Source: Cuniculiplasma divulgatum
GTDB taxonomy: Archaea; Thermoplasmatota; Thermoplasmata; Thermoplasmatales; Thermoplasmataceae
Length of the DNA: 64,000 nt
NCBI GenBank assembly: GCA_031200235.1
Contig: CP133595.1
Span: forward strand, 992,001 to 1,056,000
Direction of reading: 5' to 3'
Position 1 is the stretch's first letter, and each line of letters opens with the position of its first letter. The notes under the pieces are model-generated. The model was not told the DNA's origin. It was given only the letters and a program-made list of their open reading frames with translations, and searched no databases. Of the stretch, positions 18,222 through 27,016 are shown piece after piece. Position numbers and translations under genes: made by a program.

Positions 18222-18599
18222 TTGATAAGACTCCAGAAGTCAAATCTGATTGGTGTCTCTGAGGTCACATTCTTTGTGAGGGACGTCAGGGAGGCCACAT
18301 GGTGGATACAGGACCTGACGGGGCTTGACCCGGTCTTCACCTCGGAAAACTTTTCAAAATTCAGGATAGGGAACACGGAACTCGGCCTGCATATTGCCGA
18401 TAAGAAGACAGGACCTGGAACCGCTGGCAGCGTTGCCTACTGGGATGTGAAGGACCTGGAAACAGCCATAGTGGATTTTCTGTCCCTGGGTGGATGCCTC
18501 TACAGGGACCCCATAAATGGATCGGATGGTTCCAGGGTGTGCCAGGTAACTGACCTCTTCGGCAATGTCTGGGGCCTCAGGGAAGCTAATCACAGCTGA
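18222..18599 (+). CDS. Glyoxalase/VOC domain protein
   Basis: A 125-residue vicinal oxygen chelate protein with TTG start behind a clear GGAGG (18211-18215). Two beta-alpha-beta-beta-beta modules: EVTFFVRDVREATWWIQDLTGLDP...ELGLHIADKK and VAYWDVKDLETAIVDFLSLGG...VCQVTDLFGNVWGLREANHS. The repeated 'F.V.D...A..W..D..G' and 'D.FGN.wgL' patterns define the fold; candidate metal ligands include H in LGLHIA. Substrate unknown. Confidence 0.8.
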   Translation: MIRLQKSNLIGVSEVTFFVRDVREATWWIQDLTGLDPVFTSENFSKFRIGNTELGLHIADKKTGPGTAGSVAYWDVKDLETAIVDFLSLGGCLYRDPINGSDGSRVCQVTDLFGNVWGLREANHS

Positions 18600-18612
18600 A
18601 CTCATGACAACG

Positions 18613-20379
18613 TCATGTTGAATTTATCCCAGCATTCACGATTTCCATTAGATGCTCAAGAGTTCTCTGGTCCTCAACAAAAACGAATGTTCCGGCAATA
18701 CCGCGAGTCAGCATGATTCTGTAGCGGTTTTTCAGAAGGGAAAGCGCCCTGGCAGGATCACGCAGGGCAACACTCCTGAGTGAATTCCTTCCTCCCACAT
18801 TATCCATTACTGCGCCAGGATCCATGGTCCATGAATCATTTCGCCATATGAGATCCTTTCCCCAGATTACTCCTGCGTAATCCGCTTCAAAGCCCTGTGC
18901 ACCATAGACTGACGCACATTTTTTCAGGGCGTCCCTGCCCTCAATCCAGTACTGGGGGTACTCGGTAGTTTCGTCCATGAGCCAGCTTATGTCAGGATTC
19001 CTGAAACGCAACTTCTCCTTTCTTCCATCGGATTCCGTGAAGGATGCCACAAGGGCCACCTTGCTTTTCTGCTGAATAGCTTCCAGAGCATGGATCATTT
19101 CCTCCATGTGGCCGAAAATCCTGAAATCATAGCCCTCTGGAACATCAGGGGATGCATTTCCAATGAGGTTTTCAACAAAGGCCGAATAACGTTCACCCCC
19201 GATGTTTCTGAAGACAGAATCCAGTGTTAGTTCATGTATCTCTGCTCCATTTTTGGCTGCGTATTTAAGGAAATTTTCCCTTGTTCCTGATTCTCCGCCC
19301 ACAAGGATCTGGTTCTCATCATAGAAATATATCCCAACCCGGGACCTGGTCATTGAAAGGTCTATGACACTTTCAGACATCCGCTGGGCTTCGTCAAATA
19401 CTATGAAATCAAGTGGTTTCCACAGATCCTCCACACGGAACCCCGGTTCACCGATGCCGTTGTTTCGCAAAGGCCCGGTGGAATAGAACCTGATCAGAGG
19501 CCTTATCTGGGCCGGAACAGCACGCCTCATTGTATTTATCAGCCGATTGTTTCTGTACGATATCAGACCGAAGTATCCCAGTCTTGTTGCCTCAAGAATT
19601 ATGTTGAGGGCCACAAGCGTTTTGCCAGAACCCATCTTGCCCCTGATGAGGAAAATGGCCTTCCTTCCGGATTTCAGGGTTTCCAGGACTGAACTCAGAA
19701 CCTTAACCTGATCGCCAGAAAGGCCATAACCAACCACTGAGAATGCCTTCAGGGGATCTGACATGATTTCCTGCCTGTGTTTTGTTATGAAATCTATGAG
19801 GGTGCTGCTCACAGAGAACCTGCCATTCAGTATGAGATCCGCCTCCTTTCTGGAGCCTTTTTCCTTCAATATGGGCTCCATTACAGCTGAGAAGTCCTTG
19901 GGTTCATAGTATATTGTGCAGTCGTTTCCATCTGTTGTATGATACATGAATACCACATCCCTGAAGTTGAAGCTCTGTGAAGCGGTATGGAAGTTCCTGA
20001 ACTTGTAAAGATAGTTTGAGGACTGATAACAGGGTACAGGCTGCGGCCCCAGATCAGTTTCCGCCACAAGCCTGTCCACCTGCCTGTAGGTTCGCCAGCC
20101 CTTTGTTTCAACAATGACCACATCCTTCTTGCCAATGACCAGGTAATCTACCCTTTCATTCCCCACCGGGAAAATATACTCCATGGCAACAGGTACGCCG
20201 TCTGGAACAACCATTTTCATGGCATTCAGTGAACCTGCCCAGGAACCGCGGAGGTAAGCATCAGGGCGTTCTCTGGCCATTCGTTCATAGTTCATGTTCA
20301 GCCTGCCAAGTATGTCTTCTGTGGGGTCCGTCTGAAAACTTTCAGTGTAATACAGGCAATTTGAAAATGAATCTTCCAT
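18613..20379 (-). CDS. Nuclease-helicase fusion (NERD-like + DUF2075 helicase)
   Basis: 588 residues. The N-terminal domain has VGNERVDYLVIGKKDVVIVETKGW, a D78...E91-T-K93 signature of PD-(D/E)XK/NERD nucleases. The C-terminal ATPase has Walker A IRGKMGSGKT (245-254) and Walker B FIVFDEAQRM (D329-E330-A-Q), plus the late YGAQGFEADYAGVIWG and NRYRIMLTRGIAGTFVFV motifs typical of DUF2075/Schlafen-like superfamily 1 helicases. Such proteins act on DNA or RNA and are often found in defence contexts; the CRISPR island begins 2 kb downstream. A minus-strand TATA (ATTATATTGG, about 20402-20411) suggests a leaderless mRNA. Confidence 0.8.
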   Translation of the reverse strand: MEDSFSNCLYYTESFQTDPTEDILGRLNMNYERMARERPDAYLRGSWAGSLNAMKMVVPDGVPVAMEYIFPVGNERVDYLVIGKKDVVIVETKGWRTYRQVDRLVAETDLGPQPVPCYQSSNYLYKFRNFHTASQSFNFRDVVFMYHTTDGNDCTIYYEPKDFSAVMEPILKEKGSRKEADLILNGRFSVSSTLIDFITKHRQEIMSDPLKAFSVVGYGLSGDQVKVLSSVLETLKSGRKAIFLIRGKMGSGKTLVALNIILEATRLGYFGLISYRNNRLINTMRRAVPAQIRPLIRFYSTGPLRNNGIGEPGFRVEDLWKPLDFIVFDEAQRMSESVIDLSMTRSRVGIYFYDENQILVGGESGTRENFLKYAAKNGAEIHELTLDSVFRNIGGERYSAFVENLIGNASPDVPEGYDFRIFGHMEEMIHALEAIQQKSKVALVASFTESDGRKEKLRFRNPDISWLMDETTEYPQYWIEGRDALKKCASVYGAQGFEADYAGVIWGKDLIWRNDSWTMDPGAVMDNVGGRNSLRSVALRDPARALSLLKNRYRIMLTRGIAGTFVFVEDQRTLEHLMEIVNAGINST

Positions 20380-20574
20380 TCGGTAATTAAGAGACCAACC
20401 AATATAATTCTTTCATTCCGGTGACAAAGGATAATTGCTGGCCCATAAGAGACCTGTTTGGACGTATGCGATGTAAAGGCTGGGACAGAGGTGGTCTTAA
20501 TCTATTTTGTGGCAACCAAAGCTCCGCAAGCCTCTCTCCCGGTTTCTGCTGCAAACGTTAAATAACTTAGGGCT

Positions 20575-21840
20575 ATGCGAATAATATTGTCATCAGTGGT
20601 CAGGAAAGATCAGTCTGCAATGTCACAGTACAGATGGGTAATGGCTGCCATAGCCGGCCTGCTGATGACAACAAGCTTCATTTCCCTCACATCCTTTGGA
20701 ATCCTCTCCGGCAGGATGGCTTCAACATTCGGCGTTAGTCCAACAGTCTTATCGGTACTTGGCATAGATGCATTTTCCATTGGACTGTTTGCTGCGTTCT
20801 TCCTGGGGCAGGGAGGCATCTTTGACGCCAGGCTGAAGACAGGCGTGCTTGTGGCTCAGCTGTTCCTTATTGTGCCGCAGTTCCTTATACCGGTATTTCA
20901 CGTACTGTATGTGCTGGTGGCACTCCGGTTCTTCCAGGGCCTGATGATTATGATGCTTGCTCTTTTCTCCATACAGCTTGAGGGTTGGTTCCCGCCTGAC
21001 GAAAGGGCTAGATCACTGGCATTCACCCTGGGAGCCATATCACTTGGAAGTGCTGCTGGTGGTATACTCTCCGGGGTCCTGACATCCTTGAGCTGGCAGG
21101 AATCTTACTACATAACAGGAATAATCATGGTGGCTGGAGCCCTGATATATTTCATATTTGCAAAGGATTCAACCGCACAGAGGAAGGAGATCATACAGGC
21201 CGAGAAGCTAAATCACAGAAGTGTCTGGAAGGATCCAATGGTTATTTTAATGGGGCTTGCACAGCTTCCCCTGAGCTGGGTTCTGTTCAGCGTTGGAGGT
21301 TATCTCTCCACCTACTCTTATCATCTGGGCTATTCAGTTTCCCAGACAGGGACGCTCATCATCGGATGGGGAATATCGGGATTCATAGCTGCCTTTGTGG
21401 GAGCGGTGCTTGGTGACAGGATAGCTGGAAAGAGGTCTTCCAACAGAGGGATACTGAAATCCAGGCTGGTAATAATGACCACAGCGGATATACTGATGGC
21501 GCTTGGAATAGTTCTTATGATGACAACCGGAAGATTGTCCTTCTATTATCTTCTTCTGGCCGCTGTTGTGAACGGGTTCCTCATGATGTTTCCACCTAAC
21601 TACTGGGCTCTTCCAGGCAACATTTTCCCCCTGGCCATTGTGAGTGCAGGAGCCTTCGGAATGGGACTTATTTCCAACTCCGCTGATGCCATTGGCCCCC
21701 TGGTGACGTCATCGTTGCTTTCAGATATTGGCTGGAACGGGATTTTTTTCATAATGCTCGGATTATCGTTCCTTGGTATACTGATAAACCTGATTATCTA
21801 CAGATCAAAAATCCCGCTGCCGGGGAATGATTCAAGATGA
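20575..21840 (+). CDS. MFS transporter
   Basis: A 421-residue, roughly twelve-helix transporter. The first helix MAAIAGLLMTTSFISLTSFGILSGRM and the FQGLMIMMLALFSIQLEGWFPPDERARSLAFTLGAISLGSAAGGILSG region match the MFS anion/hexuronate-like branch. ATG at 20575 fits a leaderless start from a GTTAAATAAC box near 20550; ATG at 20620 is the alternative. Substrate unknown. Confidence 0.85.
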   Translation: MRIILSSVVRKDQSAMSQYRWVMAAIAGLLMTTSFISLTSFGILSGRMASTFGVSPTVLSVLGIDAFSIGLFAAFFLGQGGIFDARLKTGVLVAQLFLIVPQFLIPVFHVLYVLVALRFFQGLMIMMLALFSIQLEGWFPPDERARSLAFTLGAISLGSAAGGILSGVLTSLSWQESYYITGIIMVAGALIYFIFAKDSTAQRKEIIQAEKLNHRSVWKDPMVILMGLAQLPLSWVLFSVGGYLSTYSYHLGYSVSQTGTLIIGWGISGFIAAFVGAVLGDRIAGKRSSNRGILKSRLVIMTTADILMALGIVLMMTTGRLSFYYLLLAAVVNGFLMMFPPNYWALPGNIFPLAIVSAGAFGMGLISNSADAIGPLVTSSLLSDIGWNGIFFIMLGLSFLGILINLIIYRSKIPLPGNDSR

Positions 21841-21962
21841 CCCGAAAAAAATCAAAATCGGAATTTGTCTGGGTTTTTATTTTGGTGATGAAGGACTCAG
21901 CATGACTTCACAATCTGTATGGCCTTTCCAAAAGAATTTAACGCTAAAAGGTGTAACTGTTT

Positions 21963-22138
21963 ATGGATGTTGATAAAGTTTGGGCAGAAGTTCTGGAACT
22001 TGAACTAGAACTCGTTGACATGAGAAGGAGACTCCACAGGAACCCGGAACTTTCATATAAGGAATACAGTACTTCAAAATTTGTTGCCGATACCCTGAGG
22101 AGATATGGTGTCGAGGTAACGGAAAAACTTGGAGGCAC
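21963..22138 (+). pseudogene. N-terminal fragment of M20 amidohydrolase (aminoacylase type)
   Basis: The first ~58 codons match the start of M20D amidohydrolases: LVDMRRRLHRNPELSYKEYSTSKFVADTLRRYGVEVTEKLGGT, which normally leads into a GVVG strand. Here homology stops at the GGT and the reading passes into integrase sequence in another frame, so more than 300 residues, including all metal ligands, are gone. Interpreted as a gene broken by an integration or deletion event at the left edge of the CRISPR island. Confidence 0.75.
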
Positions 22139-22431
22139 AGATGGGACGGGTCCACGGATCAAGTATGACGCAGACCTATGTACATCTATCAGGAAGGGAT
22201 CAGGACAATGCAATCCTGAAGGCATACGGTATTGAGGTCAAGGATGAGGCGAAGGAGATCGAAACTGCAATCATTAAGTCGGAAGTTGTGGATGCTCCAA
22301 CAGAAAGGATTGTCAAATCATTTCCCGATGACTTCAAGGATCTGATCCTTGAGACGGTACTGGAGCAAATCGCTGGGAATCCGGAATTGAGGGAGAGATT
22401 CCAGAGGGAATTAACAGAACAGGGAAAGTAA
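22139..22431 (+). pseudogene. C-terminal remnant of a tyrosine recombinase (integrase)
   Basis: Codons read MGRVHGSSMTQTYVHLSGRDQDNAILKAYGIEV, the end of an archaeal tyrosine integrase where the Tyr of TQTYVHLSGRD is the nucleophile, followed by an acidic C-terminal tail ending RFQRELTEQGK. The catalytic Arg/His boxes and all upstream sequence are missing; the usual Trp of the MGW motif reads Arg. A frame with ATG at 22129 could still be translated but would be inactive. It fuses directly to the amidohydrolase fragment and marks past mobile DNA. Confidence 0.75.
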
Positions 22432-22644
22432 TTGGACAGATAGGGATTTGATTAAAGTTTTAATCAAGTATGAAAACCATTTTGGGAAAATTAGATCATG
22501 GGCGATTTCACGATTGGAATCTCTCATAGTCGCTCCCTCCCATTTAGATTGGGAAGCACATGATTCAGATCCGATGGTTCTAGGCAGTGGGGTAATACAG
22601 AAAGTGTTCCGCTATTCAATCTCTGGAAAGAGTTAAAGGTTTGG
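22432..22644. other. Intergenic, no supported gene
   Basis: A 62-codon frame (22448-22636, TTG start) has no recognisable domain. Base composition drops toward A/T here, marking the transition into the defence island. Confidence 0.3.
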
Positions 22645-23436
22645 CTAATTAACTTCTTTCATAGAAGAAGCATATTTCCTATTAAATTCGTTGATAACGT
22701 TCACAATAAACTTGGAAGCTTTATCATATTGGTCCAGAGCTGCATCTTTGTTGGTCTGAAGCTTAAACAAATCATTCGGCCCACTAACGACATACCCGTG
22801 TAATTGTTCGACAATTGGCAATCTTGAAAAATCTCCATGAGCCGCGGCCTTTCTTCTTTCTATGAAAACGTTTTTACATATCGTATCGTTTATGTTCAAC
22901 AGATAAGCGCAATTATAACCACATTTTTCAACGCTCTTCAACGTGTTGGGTTCCAATGTCTTGTGTTTATAAATTGTATAGCCATTTCCAATTTCGACTA
23001 CTCTATTCCATCGTTCAGTATAATATATAGTCCCTCTAACAGTGTTGACTTTAATCCAATCCTCCCGGACATCCTTATAACAATGGCCTTCAGGATTCTT
23101 TCTAAAATCAATATACAGTATTACGTTGCAGACCCTTTCTATAGCCGCCGATGAAGCGATAATTGATGAGTTGAACTCCCCGATTATGTAGTTTATCGAG
23201 CTACTTCTCATTATTTCAATACTTTCCCACATTTCGTTACGTAAGAAATCATTTTCTGCACTATCAGACGTGAAGTTCCAACTATCATATTTCCATTCAG
23301 TGTACAATGAATCCAGATCATTTATTCTACTTTGAATGGACTTTTGTCCTGTTATTGAATTATTATTTCCAGTTCGAAAAAACTCATCCAGATCAGAATA
23401 TTTCCTTTCACTTTTAAACATAGAATAACGATCCAT
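22645..23436 (-). CDS. HEPN-like protein, possible RNase, A/T-rich
   Basis: A 263-residue soluble protein with no firm family match. Two features resemble HEPN domains: a helix SSIIASSAAIERVCNVILYIDF (91-111) and, at 194-200, RRKAAAH followed by GD, an R-x4-H motif (R195, H200) of the type that forms the active site of HEPN ribonucleases. Base composition is markedly more A/T-rich than flanking core genes, with Asn/Ile/Ser-rich content, suggesting recent acquisition. It is divergent from the cas operon (195 bp between starts). HEPN RNases are common in abortive-infection and toxin systems, so a defence role is inferred only. Confidence 0.5.
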   Translation of the reverse strand: MDRYSMFKSERKYSDLDEFFRTGNNNSITGQKSIQSRINDLDSLYTEWKYDSWNFTSDSAENDFLRNEMWESIEIMRSSSINYIIGEFNSSIIASSAAIERVCNVILYIDFRKNPEGHCYKDVREDWIKVNTVRGTIYYTERWNRVVEIGNGYTIYKHKTLEPNTLKSVEKCGYNCAYLLNINDTICKNVFIERRKAAAHGDFSRLPIVEQLHGYVVSGPNDLFKLQTNKDAALDQYDKASKFIVNVINEFNRKYASSMKEVN

Positions 23437-23571
23437 AGCAAAATATCAATTTGTCCATTCCTGTAGACCTCGGAACATAACATCATAGAGGTGTTACCGC
23501 ATTAAAGATGGATGGATGTTAATTTTTCCTGTTCCTGACTCTTAAACCTTCCATCAGAATCGTATACTGCG

Positions 23572-23585
23572 AAATATTTTTATGT
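23572..23585 (+). promoter_or_regulatory. cas operon promoter (TATA box)
   Basis: AAATATTTTTATG about 50 bases before the cas6 start, the only strong A/T box in the divergent region and suited to drive cas6 through cas2. Confidence 0.4.
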
Positions 23586-23631
23586 AAAAAAGTAGTATTT
23601 GATTTAGGTTCTCTTTAAGATCTAAAAGGTT

Positions 23632-24378
23632 GTGATTCATATATTTGTAGAAGCGAAAAGAATCAGAGTCAGGTTCGAAAATATTGATAGACACCCTATT
23701 ATAAAGGACTATCACTACATTCTAAAAAATACTCTGTTGTCTAAGCTGGAGCAGTATGATAGAACCCTTTCTACTAAGGTGCATGATGAATGGAAGTCAT
23801 TTTTCGTTTTCAGCGGATTCATAGGTAAGTTGTGGAACACAGAGGTTGGGTTGCTGTTCAGGACAGCAGAAATATCAATTGGTAGCCCAGATTTAGAGAT
23901 AATAAAGGGCCTTAGCAAAGCTATGGTTATGGAACCATTCATCTATCTGGGTAACGTAAGACTCAGAGTTTCACAAATTAAAGTGGAGAACTTTCATATA
24001 GCTGATGGAATATCTTCAATAGATTATGAATCGCTTGGCGAGGTTGTGATAAAGAAAGGAGATAAAACTGGAAAAACAGATCATGTTGGTGTTAATGATG
24101 ACGTTGCAAAGGCAATCAAAGAAACCATAGTAAGGCAGTCTAAAGCAGCAACGGGCTATCTTGGAGAAATAGATGTGGAGGTGGTCTCCGCCGTTCAGAA
24201 AAAGAGAGCTGTTTATAAAGATGGCAACCTAATTAATTCGTTCATAGCTCTGAGACTGTCTTTTAAAGTTAAGGCTGATGCTAGGGTTCATGAGTTCCTT
24301 CTTACACAGGGTCTCGGCCATCATCGGAAGATGGGCTTTGGCATGCTGTCAGTTAAAAAAGGGACGGAATCAGCTTAA
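23632..24378 (+). CDS. cas6: Cas6 CRISPR RNA endoribonuclease
   Basis: Cuts the pre-crRNA within the repeat. 248 residues with two RAMP-like ferredoxin folds and the C-terminal glycine-rich loop QGLGHHRKMGFGML (226-239) that defines Cas6. His28 (DYHYIL) or His51 could be the catalytic base. GTG start with AAAAGG just upstream. The repeat's 3' AUUGAAAG would become the 8-nt 5' handle after cleavage. First gene of the operon; its stop overlaps the cas8 start (TAATG). Confidence 0.9.
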   Translation: MIHIFVEAKRIRVRFENIDRHPIIKDYHYILKNTLLSKLEQYDRTLSTKVHDEWKSFFVFSGFIGKLWNTEVGLLFRTAEISIGSPDLEIIKGLSKAMVMEPFIYLGNVRLRVSQIKVENFHIADGISSIDYESLGEVVIKKGDKTGKTDHVGVNDDVAKAIKETIVRQSKAATGYLGEIDVEVVSAVQKKRAVYKDGNLINSFIALRLSFKVKADARVHEFLLTQGLGHHRKMGFGMLSVKKGTESA

Positions 24379-26135
24379 TGAGCTTTCAAATTAAATTCAG
24401 CAATGATGTCCCTTCATGGACAAAACTTGGAACCGCTGAGTTTTTTAGGCTTATTGATTCTCCCGAAGATTCTGAAAATGAAATTCAAAAAACGGCAGTT
24501 TCAATGGGAGTACAATGGAATCGGAATAACCTTTTCATTCAGGCTGAAAAGGAGGATACTTTAAATGAGTTCTTGGTGTTCTGTGCCGACTGGTATACGA
24601 GAAACAAACTCTCTGTCAGTTTAAACTATGATCTTCTTGTCCAGTATGATTTTGAAGGTAAACCATACCTAAGTGATTCCCCAATAATTAGGCCAGCCAC
24701 CCTTGGGCACGTACGCATAAACACAAGTAACTATAAACCTGCAGGAACAAAGGAAGTAAAGATCGAAGATCTACCCGAGAATTTGCAGAAAGAAGTTGAA
24801 AAAATAAGAAAAAGTGGAACGATTAACGGAAAGAGTTATGAGGGACTAAAGAACGCGAAACTATGGCCAAAGGAGAGATACATAGAATTCAATGTTATAT
24901 CCACAACAGGGAAAAAAGGAACTTGCTTTGGATGCGGTGCAGAAGATTATTTAACAGAAACAAAGATGACGCAGTTTCCGAGCACTGTTGGTCTTGAAAA
25001 CTTTTCAAATTTCTTCAGCTATCACAAGGGTAAAATTGGGTTCTGCAGAGCCTGTTCAATCTCCAACCATTTTGCTTTAATGAGGGTTATGTATTTTTCC
25101 AATAGAAAATCTACTTTTCTCGCAGTTCCGGAATCGAATGACGTGCAGGAACTCACTCAGTTTCTCTTGACAATAGAGGATATCTATCAGATTCAGAAGC
25201 TACAGAAAAAATTGATGGAAAGTGAAAGGGCAGACAGGATTGTTATATCCAGGTCGAATTACCAGTATTCTAATTTTATCGACAAACCGCAGAGGTACTC
25301 AGGTTTCTATTTCCTTGTTCTTGCAATGTTTGTGGCCATCAGGGAGGGTATTAGGGATATGGTGTCCAGAGTAAAGGACAACATTGAACTCCAGGAATAT
25401 ACAAAGAGCGCCATTTTAAAAGATATATTACGGGCATCTGGCAAGGAAATTCCGGACAGAGAATATGAAAAAATACTTTACAGATCATGGATTTTTACTC
25501 TGTTGGTTGGTGATCAGCTTGTGAGAAGCTGGCGATATCAAAGCTCTCCAGAATCTCTGGAATTAATAGAATCGATTAACATGAAAATTAGCAGCCATAA
25601 CTTTATGTCACTGGTGGCTGATCTCATTTACAAGAAGGGTGATTCGTGGATAGATGCAAGAAGGGAGGAGTTTTCAAGGTCGATCCTTTACGGGAATCCA
25701 TCAATAGGAATACTGGAAAGATATACATGGGATGCTTTGTTAAGCGAGCAGAAGGTCAAATATGGAGTTCAAGAGCTCGCAATAATTTTATCAAGATACG
25801 CCTTGGGAGGGAATGAAATGGAGAAGAATGAAATAATAAACCAATGCAAAAGTATAGGAATGAAAGTTGCAGATCTGGCAAAAGAGGATAACAGTAAATC
25901 TCTTCTGTACGAGCTCAGATCGGTGGGAAATGCCCAGTCATTGAGGGCGTTCATTGAAAGATTGACGTTTCTTTATGTCTTGAAGGGAAAGAATACTGGG
26001 ATATCCAACGAATTTATAGATGCGCTTTCAGAAGGCAAAGAATGGAGTAAGTACAAGAGTATTATAGCAATCGTTGCTAACCAGAGATATTCCTATATGA
26101 ATGGAAAAGTACAAATGGAGGTGCCAGCAGAATGA
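24378..26135 (+). CDS. cas8: Cas8 large subunit of Cascade (Cst1/Cas8a1-like)
   Basis: 585-residue large subunit, expected to read the PAM and contact Cas3. Its divergent sequence is identified by position plus a zinc ribbon: CFGC at 183-186 and CRAC at 223-226, which is typical of Cst1/Csh1-type Cas8. The rest is mostly helical (second half). ATG overlaps the cas6 stop and its own stop overlaps the cas7 start (ATGA). Subtype I-B (Tneap-like) is the best fit, but assignment between Cas8a1 and Cas8b families needs a profile search. Confidence 0.85.
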   Translation: MSFQIKFSNDVPSWTKLGTAEFFRLIDSPEDSENEIQKTAVSMGVQWNRNNLFIQAEKEDTLNEFLVFCADWYTRNKLSVSLNYDLLVQYDFEGKPYLSDSPIIRPATLGHVRINTSNYKPAGTKEVKIEDLPENLQKEVEKIRKSGTINGKSYEGLKNAKLWPKERYIEFNVISTTGKKGTCFGCGAEDYLTETKMTQFPSTVGLENFSNFFSYHKGKIGFCRACSISNHFALMRVMYFSNRKSTFLAVPESNDVQELTQFLLTIEDIYQIQKLQKKLMESERADRIVISRSNYQYSNFIDKPQRYSGFYFLVLAMFVAIREGIRDMVSRVKDNIELQEYTKSAILKDILRASGKEIPDREYEKILYRSWIFTLLVGDQLVRSWRYQSSPESLELIESINMKISSHNFMSLVADLIYKKGDSWIDARREEFSRSILYGNPSIGILERYTWDALLSEQKVKYGVQELAIILSRYALGGNEMEKNEIINQCKSIGMKVADLAKEDNSKSLLYELRSVGNAQSLRAFIERLTFLYVLKGKNTGISNEFIDALSEGKEWSKYKSIIAIVANQRYSYMNGKVQMEVPAE

Positions 26136-27016
26136 AAGTTAACTGCCTTACATTTACGTCTCTGATAAAAATAGATATGGGAAACTCTAACTCTAGCTAT
26201 AACGAAGACATAATATCAACAATTAAGAAAATTAGGTTCCCCAATGGAGATTCATATCCATACATATCTGCTCAGGCTATCAGAAGGATGGCAAGGGAGA
26301 GAATGAGAGACGCAGGATTCCCAATTTCACCAAAGGATGAAGAAAGTGGAAAGAGTAAGTCGCCATTTTCAACACAATGCGATCCGGTTACCTATGTTGA
26401 CGATGACCTTTTTGGTTTCATGAATGCTAAGGAAAGGACATCAAGAACCAGTGTTGTACGGGTTTCTCCAGCCGTGGGTCTGTTTCCCTATACCTTTGAT
26501 AGAGACCTGGGGATACAGAATAACAGCGATATCCATCAGGATCACAGGATGTATGAGACGGAGATATCATCAAACTGGTACGCATATAGCGTGCTAATAG
26601 AACTGGACAGAATTGGGAATGGTGTTCAAGAAATAAAGAAAGGGGCCAACTTTCAGGACTGGTCAATCGAACCTAGAGACAGACTGTCAAGACTGAGGGG
26701 GGTACTGGAATCATTCTTATATCTGTGGGGAGGAGGAAAGCAATCTAGGCTACTCGCAAGCAGTGCTCCAGTTGCTGTAGCCATTTCAACCCAAAAGGTA
26801 AAAAATCCAATATGGATGGGAAAGCTTAAGGTGGACGAGGACGGCAAACTCAGCGATGCAACCCTCACAAGGACGCTTGAGGAAAACAAGGAGATACTTG
26901 TGAGGTCAGAGATTGGCACTGACGGCTCTGCAGTGAAATCCAGTGCTTTTGGCAAATCCCCAAGGCTCGCCTTCACGGAAATAATGGACAGTTTAGATGT
27001 ACAGGCATTTTCATGA
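26132..27016 (+). CDS. cas7: Cas7 backbone subunit (Cst2/DevR family)
   Basis: 294-residue RRM-fold protein that polymerises along the crRNA. The FPNGDSYPYISAQAIRRMARERMRD segment (about 36-60) and the DDDLFGFMNAKERTSRTSVVRVSPAVGLFPYTFDRDLG segment (about 91-128) are the Cas7 Cst2/DevR signatures. Overlaps both neighbours by four bases (ATGA), so stoichiometric coupling is likely. Confidence 0.92.
   Translation: MKVNCLTFTSLIKIDMGNSNSSYNEDIISTIKKIRFPNGDSYPYISAQAIRRMARERMRDAGFPISPKDEESGKSKSPFSTQCDPVTYVDDDLFGFMNAKERTSRTSVVRVSPAVGLFPYTFDRDLGIQNNSDIHQDHRMYETEISSNWYAYSVLIELDRIGNGVQEIKKGANFQDWSIEPRDRLSRLRGVLESFLYLWGGGKQSRLLASSAPVAVAISTQKVKNPIWMGKLKVDEDGKLSDATLTRTLEENKEILVRSEIGTDGSAVKSSAFGKSPRLAFTEIMDSLDVQAFS

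Noticed and set aside
22500-22610. Possible tRNA fragment (candidate att site) in the left island edge
   Set aside because: Pieces like GGTTCTA and a CAG-containing loop do not fold into a cloverleaf and do not match the tRNA-Phe 3' end.
22448-22636. 62-codon frame after the integrase remnant
   Set aside because: No recognisable motif and no homologous appearance; possibly decayed DNA of the lost element.
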